A DNA stretch of 64,000 nucleotides from Heterobilharzia americana (taxonomy: Eukaryota; Platyhelminthes; Trematoda; Strigeidida; Schistosomatidae): NCBI GenBank assembly GCA_944470555.2, contig OX104130.1, positions 67,647,160 to 67,711,159 on the forward strand, read 5' to 3'. The notes beneath the pieces were generated by a model. It was not told the origin of the DNA. It saw only the letters and a program-made list of their open reading frames with translations, and searched no databases. This document shows, piece by piece, positions 1 to 11,600 of this stretch. The first letter of the stretch is position 1, and every line of letters starts with the position of its first letter. The position numbers and the translations under genes were made by a program.

Positions 1-339
1 GTATGATCCTAACTTCCACAACCAGGTATATATTATTCATAATCTTCCAGAACATTCAGGTTATTTATTCAGCATTACTAGTGATGATTTTTTGGGTTGA
101 AAAACGCACAATACTAATTAGTTTTACAACCGAACAAGTTATCATCAAATAGTGTTGTTAATTAAGTATTCTCAATACTATTTTGAATATTCTCACATCA
201 AAAGATTCCAAATATTCTTATGATCATCCATAGATTACAAGTGACAGAAAGTATACACTCGTATAACACCAATCATATACAACAAAAACCTCTAGAATAC
301 ATTCATGAATAAATAAATTTACTGCCATTAATATTATCA

Positions 340-785
340 GCCTTATGCAGCGTCACGAAAAACATTTCCAACAAACTACAGATACACATCATCAACAGCT
401 GCCGACTACGCTTTCTCACTAGATACTGAAAATCAGATGACTAGAATAATAAGAACAAGCAACAAGGAAATCTGGGAACGAACCAACGAAGAACCCACGA
501 ACCAACAAATATATAGAAGAAAGTGGAGATGTATTGGGTGTGCACTGAGAAAACCATTTGGGGACATCAGGCACCAGGTCAGGCCGTCGAGTGGAATCCA
601 AAGGAGAAAGGACGAGTTGGGTGTCGGAGGAGTGTGTGACATGGAGTAGATGGTATGTGAGGAAGAAATGAAAGGTTGTGGACAGTGGTGTAGCCATGTT
701 GAAAATACTGCGTAGAAGAGTGTGGAATGGTGACGTGCTGCTGAAGCCGTATGTTTCACTAGGAACCCAAGGGAAAAAAATATTA
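340..785 (+). mobile_element. RTE-clade LINE (SR2-like), 3' end fragment
   Basis: 5'-truncated copy of the C-terminus and 3' end. It shares the downstream part of the element at 35268-38814: CAGATGACTAGAATAATAAG, AAGTGGAGATG, GGTCAGGCCGTCGAGTGGAA and the terminus CTAGGAACCCAAGGG. The frame is broken. A stretch at 437-649 still encodes the R-R-K-W-R-C-I-G-C and R-H-Q-V-R-P motifs of the C-terminal domain. It lies beyond the 3' end of CFAP44. Confidence 0.75.
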
Positions 786-2012
786 CCAGCCTTATATACC
801 CTTTTTATTGTCTTACCTGCAAGTCTAATAATTTGAAGTTCACACACAATACCTATGAGGTCTTAAGGAAATAAACTCAAAAATGTTCATAATTCATTTA
901 GCGGTTTACTGGAATTTATTGACTTCAAGACATTTCAATATGAATTCACATTGCGATCAAAGAAACTAGGAAACTTGTAGACTATTAACTTCTGCAGTAA
1001 ACATACTTCCAAACATGAATTGACGCATATAAATTTAGTTACCGATGATGTTGTGTACCCTCAACTGGATAGTTTAATTGTGAAGTTCTCATTGTCATTC
1101 TAGACAATAGACAACAGCTCCAAATTTCACAGTCACCTTTGTATTTTATTCTAATGACCCTGGGTGTGACTATTGGCTTCATGTGATTATGGTATCTAGT
1201 TCAGAGGATACAACACCAAAACCATACTGTTACATCAGCCAAAAAGTGAAATTAATAGTTAACATTATTTTATAGCTCGGTTCAAGAGCTTTCGATTGAC
1301 TGATCACCTATTTCTGTATGACCTGTATTTCAGAAATAATTGCATGTTGAGTGAAACACACTGTCATGCAATTTCCCATATTTTATGCTCGTAACCAGTT
1401 ATTTCATATTTGTAAATTATGGCACCTTATGTTCAAATAATCTAGTTATGTGCAAATGAATGCGATCGCCTGAATTATAGGCTGAAAATAAGCAGCAAAC
1501 TGTGTTGTGTTGTGAACGTTTGAGAGGGCCGAATCGAGTGACTCATTGTGTGATTGAGTTGAGTATAAGACCAAGCAGGTATAATCGAGATGACTGACGT
1601 TCAAGGTCAGAGTTAATGCTTGATCAGCCGAATCACGTGATTAAATCAATTGCAGCCAGAAAAGGTTTTAGTACATACGCATTAACTACGAATATTTTTC
1701 ATCTGAGAATACTGAAGTAGCTTTACTTAGTGAATATATCCCAGTTGAATACTCTTACACCACTTCTTCACTTCACTCACCTCTCCCCTAGTCGGTAAAA
1801 CAGGTACTCGTTGAAGTGTAATAAATAAAGGAACAGTAGCAACAATGAAAACAATGATAATGATAATATTAATAAGTGTAAATCATGTGAGGATAGACAC
1901 CTTGTTTGAATACACATCACTGTATATTGATTCATATAAGCATGAAGCGATGGTGAGCCTGGCAATGCATACAAAAGAGCTAGAAATCAACAGACATGGA
2001 CAGTGAAATAAT
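786..2012. other. Gene-downstream region, nothing recognised
   Basis: AT-rich sequence between the LINE fragment and the CFAP44 stop. No ORF with coding character, tRNA, ribozyme core or known repeat was found. It presumably holds the 3' UTR and flanking DNA. Confidence 0.4.
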
Positions 2013-2141
2013 TCATTGTGAAAGTTGTTGAATTTCTTTTGTCAACGCATTGATTTCTTCATTCTGTAACTTTATCAATTGAACAAGTTGTTTTAATTGT
2101 TTTGGATCCACAAAACTAGACGTACTATGCATTGTTCCGAT
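2013..2141 (-). CDS. CFAP44: CFAP44-like terminal exon with stop codon
   Basis: AG at 2142-2143. 42 codons plus TGA (complement at 2013-2015): IGTMHSTSSFVDPKQLKQLV, QLIKLQNEEINALTKEIQQL, SQ. The short C-terminal helix after a Ser/Thr-rich turn is the expected end of the family. No convincing poly(A) signal (AATAAA on the minus strand) was seen in the first few hundred bases below the stop. Confidence 0.82.
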   Translation of the reverse strand: MGTMHSTSSFVDPKQLKQLVQLIKLQNEEINALTKEIQQLSQ

Positions 2142-5100
2142 CTATAAATATTTAATTTAAAAAATAGTGCTTAAGGAAACAGAATAAGTGAGACACAAAT
2201 CGTATTTTTTGTAAAAAATAAGGGAACTTAAGAAAGTCTATCCAAACGGTGTTAGGATATTGAATGAATATAGTCTTAGACGATGCTACTAGAGATTGCT
2301 GAGAAATTAAGTCAACAAACTGAATTTTTTAAAATTTGCAAGGTCTGGTTCAAGGATCTTAGGACCGAAAAGTGATGTAGTAAGCAAAAGTATCAACTCT
2401 CTGTCTGGTGGATTGTACAGTTAAGTTACATAAAGTAGGGGTAGATTTCGGTAGAGTGTACGAGTTGCGCTTAGTGATGGATAGAGGATAGCAGTGGAAT
2501 TCATGACGCGAGTTTCGTCCATTGTGGGACTCGTCAGCTGGGTGTACATGCCGCCCAATGAGTGATATTGTTCCCACTAAGATTCGAAACACGCATCCTG
2601 GATCCTACTGCCAGTCACTATCCATCACAAATACCAAAACTGCGAAAATCCTATCAGTATATAGGCACCCATATGAAAGCAATTCAGTTCGGTCCAATCA
2701 ACAACGGAGATTCGCAAGCTATAACATAGCATTTTGCAGTTTATAGACACCCTTGCACAGGGATATTTCCCTGAGAGTACTAAGTGATCAGATTCACTGT
2801 CGTATGTTCACACATTTGCAAGTAGGCTCGCAACTAACACAATAGAATGATGGCATATTCTTCTCCAGGTGGTCTGTAATGCATTTATTTGTATTCAGTA
2901 TGTTTAAAAATATCTTCTTTCTGAATTAGTTGATTGCTTCACATACTTAACCATCACAGTGTATGAAAAAGAAAGTGTGAAATATTTGAAGGTGGATGAA
3001 ACTCATTGAATCGACGACGAGTATAAACAATGAGACATTTAACACTAAAATTTATTCTTCGTGATAGTCTTTCCTCCATCCTAAAAAAGAGCCCAGGGTA
3101 AGTTCCCCGGACTGAGTGTCTTGTGGCGTTTTAGAACTTGGAGTTCCTTATGGACCTCCGCTTTGTTAGGTGGGTAAGTGTTAACTAACCATGGAGCAAG
3201 ATACACTGAAATTGAGGTTGCTGGAGCCTGAGATCAGCGAAACTGCTTTTCGAAGTGCTGTGCCCAACGTTCCAGGCTTCTTTGAAGATTGTTTATCGGC
3301 GTACCATATAACTCACAGACCGTCTCACTGACACCTAGCTTCTTGCTGCCCGTGGCTCGGATGAGCTGGAACAGCTTCCAGCTATTGCCAGTTGCAGCTG
3401 CTGCTTCCATCTCACTCGTGTATTCTGGCTACCAAGCCTTACAGTCCTTGCGTAGGCGTTGTATAATGTTTCATATAAGAAACTTACGCAAAAGCATTGT
3501 ACTCGCTATCCACCGAAATTTCCCGACGAGTGTCGAGAGGTTTCAGGGAGCCCTCAGAGACCCAGTGTTTATTAGCGGGACGTTCTTCCAAATCTCAAGA
3601 GGACTTGCCATTTTCATGGCATCTTGTAAGTGCAGCTAACGCTCATCTACACTTTCTGGAGGATCGGCAATTAGCCTTGAATGTAGCTCGGATTGGCGTT
3701 TGGCTGAAAAATTAGGTGTGACTAGTTTGCTTCTACTAACCTGTTTAAGACGGCGATTTTAATGACCACCGAAACGTAAGATGAGCTTAGCAGACACTGA
3801 AGCATGATCTTAGTCCAGACAAGCACTCCATATAAAGCGACAGTCTTGTATGCATACACACCATCGAGCACTTAGTGCTACACCGACACCGGCGAAGTCG
3901 GTTGCCGATGCTCCAGGATCCCTGGATAAGCACACATGCAACATACGTTTCGAGCCGACAGATGTAGAGCTAATTCGAAGCACTTCACTGAGATCTTGTA
4001 TGCTGATCTTTAAGGTGCAGCGTACATCAATAGCAAGAACTTCCAGAGTCCTAGCCAAACTTGCCTATTGTCTGATCTGCATCATGGTGAAAACGTTGAA
4101 GGTGGCGAGCTTAAATGGTATGCGTGGTTACACGATATCTGTGCCAGATATCGCACTGAAGAATAGCTTTATGGGAGCAAATGCTCAGCACCTCAAAACG
4201 GTACAGGCAGACCAGGAGTCTAAGTAATGGAGAGCAGTTGAGTGAAGTGAAGATAAAGACAAAAGGGAAGATGATATTAATGAAAAAATGTAGTTCATAT
4301 GTGAAACCGAGAAAAGCAAAATGATATCAATCAATTAAACAATTAGTTATAGTGTTCGCAGTGCAGGTCTGGGTTTTTGCAAGAAAATTGGGTAAGCGCT
4401 TCATTTTATATTGTAATTTCATATTATATGTGCGGGGTGAGATACTGCCCCGGCGCTTAAGCAGCTGTTTATCTTAGAAGACTATTCACCAAGCTTTTTA
4501 CTTGAGGTCTAATCCACTAAGCAGTGGAGCAACATCAGGAGCTTCATTCCCATGGTTGCTGGTGACCAAAATAGGTTCATACACAATTTGTTCCTTTCGG
4601 AACCTGAAGCCCAAGTGCACCATAGGTTTGGAATTAGGGTTTTTCAACGCCCCTAGATGAACCATCATTATCCATCAACCCGGTGATATGTACCAGACAT
4701 TCGCTTTCAGTCTTTCACTTTTTTGGATATACCTCTGCCCTGGAAACACCCCCCATGGTGTTTAGTGCTTCATGTCAACCTTAAATTTGACTTCTTTTAA
4801 AGCATGCAGTCAACTATTGATTTCATCGCATGCAATACGCATCGGTCGATTGTATCCTGAATAGCAGAAGACACTTTTACGTACTCAAATACTTGCTTTC
4901 ATCTCTCAACCGGTAGTTTTAAGGTGTTATTTTGGTATTCATACACATGGGGACTGAATTTATTATCTCAAAGGCTTCTTGTTAAACATCGACATATCAG
5001 TGACTCCAACGTTATGTCCTAGTCAAATAACTAATATTTAACACTCTTGCACTGATAAACTGATTTCAGACGGTCAGATGGGCAACACTTCAGTGCGATG

Positions 5101-8100
5101 GCTCTACTCTATGCCCATGAAACCTGAGGTCTTCTTTCTGAGTGGAAATGCCTGAGAGATTGTTTGCTAAGACAACATTTGTACTAATAATTGTTCTAAG
5201 GTAGTGTTTGTTAAGGACTGCATCAGTTGCTGAACTATTGAAAACTTCGGAGCACTGTACAGCGATTTCCTGCTAATACGGGACCTCACAACAGTACACA
5301 CCCATGACCTCTGCAGGGATCCGACTAATGACCTTCGGGTCTCACAATGAGGAGGTCGTGAATGCGCACTACTGAGGAGTTAAATACTAAGACGGAACGG
5401 CCGTCTGGTGTTCCAAAGCTTTCAATTGCTCTCCAAGTGATGTCAGTAGGTGATGAATACTATCCTAAAAATGAAATTACCATAAACCTCTGACTACAAT
5501 AATAGTTATATTGAAGCTGAGTTATCAAATAATAATTGGTCAGATGGTTCGAATCCTTAGGACAGCAGAAAATATTGGTTATAACCTGGAAAACAGATGG
5601 CTTATCGTTAATTTAAATATCTTTAAGACGCTTGTTTCTTTTTTTCTGCCATGAAGAGAAGTAAAGTCTTTTGCGTTACTCTTTTGCTGGGTAACCTTTT
5701 TCTTCCTCGCCCTTACTTATTTGATATTCAACAGTTAGATTTCTAGTACCTTGGACTGATATGTCATTGATTTCAATCTCGGTTATCAGTTGAAAATCGG
5801 AATAAAAATCACTTGAAAATGAACGAAGTGCAAGCTGAATGATAACCATTGATTTAATCTTTCATGAAACAGATACTTGATAGTCACACAAACTACTAAT
5901 CACGTGACATAAATAATCTGCTTTAATAGACACCGTGTAACATACTATACCAGTACAAAGGATGTAAAGATAGCAAATGGATAGACAAAGATTTATTTAT
6001 TTTAGGTTGGAATTCATCATGGAATGACATCAGTTAGGGAAACATTGGAAACCTGAGAGCAATGGACGGCTAAATCGTTCTAGTACCAGACTTCTCAGCA
6101 GTTCGCACCCATGACCTTGCACCTTCGGGGATCGGACTCAGGACCTTCAGGTTCCTTGGCCAACGCGCTACCGTTGATCCACTGGGTCGGAATCCAACGG
6201 TCCACATTTCCCACTGTCAGTTCAGGACACAGCGTGACCTGCATCCAATGTTGTCATTGAGTAACTGTCCTCATGTTCCACTTGGTTGACTCCACGGGCC
6301 ACGACTTTTCATTGGAACTTCGGGAATCACCTGTCAAAGCTAGTCACCAATGTGGGCTAGATTAATTCAATCTGGAGGTTTGTTGATTCGTTTTAGGTTG
6401 GATTCATTCATTCAACCAAAACAGTTTGATTCAGATGAAAGAAATCAGTCTTTAAGTATGTGATACATATTTATGAAAAAGGAATCTTTGTACTTCAATT
6501 CAACTTTGCATACCTTTTTATTCAGTATCAGATGATTTCAAATTATGGCCTGGATATTCTATGATAATGCCCGTTTATGTAAAGCAGCAAGAAATCCAGG
6601 CCGCCTTGAGAAAAGCTCTCACCTGACTAACTTATTCTCTAATATGAACCTAGTGAAGTTCATATTGCCACATGATTTCACACTTTCATTCTACTTAATG
6701 TTCAATTTACATTTAAACTTCTGCATAACTTTTCTTATTGAAAAACTAACTATGTAGAATAGTGCTATACACGTATGTTCTGCTGTATGTCAACTATTTC
6801 ATCGATCATGCCTCTTTATAATCATACATAATGACGGAGAACTCTCAGATTTCACAAAGACTCTTCCTCCAAGTGAATGGTTTCTTATTATAGTGAAGGA
6901 TATTAGGAGTCAGCTTATAGGAACCTTGAATTTAGATCATTTTGCCTTTTTATACCCCATCAACAAGGTGTTTCCGAAAGCATGAAGAGACTGGTGTTCT
7001 CCCGATGACATGAACCTTCTGAATTCAGTTCTGAGTTTAAATACATTACCATTGACCTTTTCAGCTTACTACTAACCACTGTGGAATCACTTAGTCGACA
7101 TGAGTTATTCATCAATAGGTAACCGATTTAGCTGTTTAGACCTTTGTGCTTAGTCCTGATGACATTGAAACTTCGATTTTCCTGAGTATTAAAGACTAGA
7201 CAGGTACATATGATGATATCCTCTGGTAACCAATTCCTGAACAGTCATGTATGATGTCTAGAAAATGGGATTTGGAAGACACTAGGAAAACTGATTTTAT
7301 TTACCTCAGTCTATCAGATTATGATACCAGTCAAGTTGTTTTTATAACATCATTTTCTTAAAAATACAATTAAAATCTCTTTGACAGATATTTGTTCAAG
7401 CAAACAGACGAAATATACCGGTAAATATTTACAACAATTCAAGTTATTAACATTGAATGCACAAACAAGCTGTTTATTGATAAAATCCTTTTGATATGAT
7501 TAGCAAAATCTGCTGGTTAGTAACATTTGTGTAGTGTCTAACTACTTATAACATCTAGCAGTATATTACATTCCTCTTAATACTCGTTTTTTAATGTACA
7601 CGAATTGCAAAAGCTACAAAGGTATGATCAACTTTATCTTCTTAACCTAGTTCTAATTTGCTGGAATCACTGTGTAATGAAAAGAGAGTTAGGCGTCGAG
7701 TATCAAGTAAATAATCTAACTGAGTTCACAAAGCTATCAGATTTCTTTGACTTAGATGGTTTGAATATGTGTTAAGCACACCTTCCAATGTGTTATATTA
7801 GGAGATATAAGATAGAAGTTTCAAAGCAAGTAAATAAAGCATCTGACTGTTTATAGAGGTCATAAAGGACAGTGCTAATAGTTTAAACTTCGAAAACACC
7901 ACTGATTTCCCTGATTCTAAGTTTTACTTACCACTGATAGCTACATTGATTTCTCAAACGTTGATTTCTCCGTCGGCGAGTTAATGCAAAATATGACACA
8001 TTCAATCAATGCAAGATAATTTTAATCCCTAAACTGTCAATTTCTTAATCTTCGTTTATGTCATCTTTTAATGAATATGTCTTTGATGTATAAACTTAAA

Positions 8101-8633
8101 ATCATGTATTATAACTTACTTTACTTCCTTGGGTTTTATTAAGTTCCTTCTGCAACTGTTGATGTTCATTGAAAAGCATTAGTAGTTGTGTCAAGTAAAC
8201 TGTATTCTGACGTACTTGACCCATGCATACATCTCGAGCATCACGTATTTCTGCCTAGATTCAATTGTAAAAACGTAAATGTGCAATGTTCAGTATTCGA
8301 TGGGAGTATTATCATGGATATAGATAAAAAAATATATTTAAGTGTAGAAAAACACCTACTTTACTAGACGGTCCTAAGCACAGATTAAGAGCAAAGGTTG
8401 GGTATAGGGCTAGCAACCATACCCCGAAAAACCAATCCAATCACTAAACAAACTTCAAAGCACAGAGGAAATATGAAAAATAAAAACAAACTTATTCCTA
8501 GCTCGAATTGGAGACAAGAAATGACCCTGGTTGGTGAAAGCCTGCAGGAAGCCAATTGGCCGATGTGTCTTCTCTTCTCTCGATGAAAGCGAAAGTAAAC
8601 ATGGTGACATGGAATGTCCGGTAAGTGTTTGAA

Positions 8634-8680
<47 letters not shown>

Positions 8681-11600
8681 AGCAAGGTTAACCACATTGC
8701 AAAGGAGATGAGAAGGTATAGCATAGAAGTGTTTGGAATCTGCGAAAGCAGATGGAATGGAAGTGGACTCTCAAAACTGTCAACTGGAGAGTCAATCATC
8801 CACTCTGATATTGTCACTCAGATGACAACCACGGACACACTGAGTTTTCGAGTGGCTATCATGATATCCCTCTCCCAAGAGCATAGAAGACTCTCTCTCA
8901 TGAAGTGGGAGTCATTCCCCTACAGGATCATGACAGCAAGATTCAAATCAAAGGAGCGAGGAGACGAGTATACGCTGGTCGGATCGATGAAGAGACTCTC
9001 AAACATTTGGATTTCGCCAACGATGAGGATTTATATCGACTACCACACAAACTCGAAGATCTACAGGCAAACACCAACAAGTTGACAGAAGAGACGAGGC
9101 AGCGAAGACAGGACAATATTGAAGTGAAGATAGAGAAGAATGAGGTGATGAAGATACCCGAGCAACAACAACAAGCACCAATCAGCATGAACGGGAGAAA
9201 CCTAAATGAAATTGTCTCTTTCACCTACCTACCTACCTGCCTACCTAGACAGCATCCTCTCAACTACAGGCGGTGGCGGTGGCGGTGACACGGATGAGGA
9301 CGTCAAAGTCAGGATCGGAAAGACAGCAAGATAAGCCTTCATTAACCTGAAATCGGTGTGGTGATCTACTGCACTGCAACACACTGCACTGCACTGGTTC
9401 ATCTTCGGCTCCACTATCTCAATCTCCCTCCTCTATCAGCTTCCATTTGTCCGTCGAGATCCATTCCTTGTCCCGTCTCGTCTTCTTTCTTCTTCCTTCC
9501 TAACACGGTTGTGCAGGTTTCCTTCCACATCTCTTCCAAACAGTCCCAGTGTTCTCCCACATAGGTTCCTTCAAGGATGTTGCTCAATATCTCCCATTAT
9601 GTCCTGATGGCTGACCACCTTGAAGATGTCCTTTGCGGTTTTTTCTTTTTAGTTTCTGTTCTGGGTGGGTGATGAACTTCAACTGTGGTCTATCATCATC
9701 AGCTTCTTCGGTAGCTTTCAACTTGATTTTGAAAGTAGGTTTCTTCCACTAGATAGTGATTGGTGTGAATTTACATCTGCTCCCCTTTCTGATATGATCT
9801 TGTGTCCAGTAGGCTGGCTGCGTCTCCACCTTCTTCACACTGACATCAAGTCGATCTGATGTTCAGTGTAGTGTGGCCACCTGTCGAATGGTGTAATCCA
9901 TGTCGTTTTGTCAATATCCATGTGTTTGTACACACTACCTCCAATCACCAAATCGTCGAATGCACAGGAGTCTTCAAACAGTTCTCCAATCTCATTCATT
10001 TCACCAAGTGCTTCTCAACGCATGACTAGTTCCCCTTCCTGTGTTGTCCACTCCAGGTTTGGCATTCAAACATATCACCGATTAGAATGGGTTTTGATGT
10101 CGCCATCTGTGGTGGGGTCTTATTCAGTGCTGATTGCAGTTGTCTGTGGAATTCCTCGATCTTCTCTTGATCAGCAATATTTGTAGGTGCGTAGAGTAGC
10201 ATTGTATGATTGTGACTTTGCTGCCATTTCAGTTGAATCCATCTTGCTGTCATGATGCTGATCGTGCAGGAGGGGATTGGTTCCCACTGCATGAGTGAGA
10301 GTCTTCGATGCTCTTGGGAGAGGGACATCATGATAGCCACTCGAAAACTCAGTGTGTCAATGGTTGTCGTCTGAGTGACAATATCGGAGTGGATTATTGA
10401 CTCTTCAGTTGACAGTTTGGAGAGTCTGTGATAAAATAAACCTTGAATGACACTCACGAGGTTGGATTTAGATCTAACATTTGCTTTCTTGACGGTGAAC
10501 AAATAAAGAAGACTAATAAAGCTTCGATGAGGTCAGTGCACAAAAAGCTGACGTATTTACATCTCTAATAATGTAGAAGACAATATGTCACTTCTGAGAA
10601 AAAGTTTGATGGAAAATCGATACCTACCTGGTTTCATAGTTAAAAAAAACACCAAGTCCAACCATCTAGGTCGTAAAATATACTTTACGTAATTATTCTG
10701 GAACTCCAGGTTAATCCAGCTGCTGATATTTTCAAACGAAGGATTTCCAAATCCCTGAGAAAAACACTGTTTGAAGCAAAAGTAGGAGTTGTCTTCACCA
10801 AGCATCCACTATTTTCTAAAAGCTTGAAAGATGCAGATTTTGCCATCTGATCACCTTCATTTGTGTCATCCATTGTACCTAATCTTATAGAGATAAGTGT
10901 ATGGGTCGTTCAACGTGAGTCCCATTCATCTAAAGGATCCAAGAAGACTATCCTATTTAGTTTCAAAGAAGTGACAGGGTGTGGCATAACTGGGTTGCAA
11001 TATATAAACGCATTGTCGATAGTGACTATAACAGCTCTACAGTTTTGTCTTTCAAAATTATTTACGGAGAGAAAAGAAGTCTGCCAAAGGGTGTATTTGT
11101 TCGCTTCCTGTGTACTACTGAAAAGAGCCAGTTACAGGTAATGAGGACTTGACAGCATGTTACTAAGTTTTTAATGTCACTTAGGGATGTGTGAAGTTTA
11201 GGGCAGTAGGATGAGTTCTCAGGTGATAAAACTAGTTTTATGAAGATTGTAAGTTCTAAATATGAAATATTTTGGCGGTTATATACTGTTGCTTCTTGAT
11301 ATGTGCATTTTCATGATTAAGTCGACGTTTTCCCGCTACTTTTACCAACTTTATTTTATGTAATCACTTCTACATAATTACCACATATCTAAAGTAGTTA
11401 CTGAAGCTGAAATGAAAATCTGAACCTCGACGGTATTTGAACTAGTGACCTACAGAAGTCAAGACTTAGATGTTCATTTCCCCTTCAATCATCACTCATA
11501 TCAATAAAAGACTTCCAAACCGTGGTTATCTCAGATAGTTAAACTGATAAAACGATTATGCAATGCAGTCGTTTTCACAACTAAGGATTATTTTTATGTG

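Noticed and set aside
3850..4227. 125-codon plus-strand ORF
   Set aside because: Antisense to the second LINE family, whose motifs are on the minus strand.
8455..8817. 120-codon minus-strand ORF with an S-Q-P-A repeat
   Set aside because: Product of the GGCT microsatellite read in antisense within the LINE.
10685..10873. Candidate extra CFAP44 exon
   Set aside because: Exons 12076 and 8254 already join in phase 0 without it, and it lacks good splice borders and heptad character.
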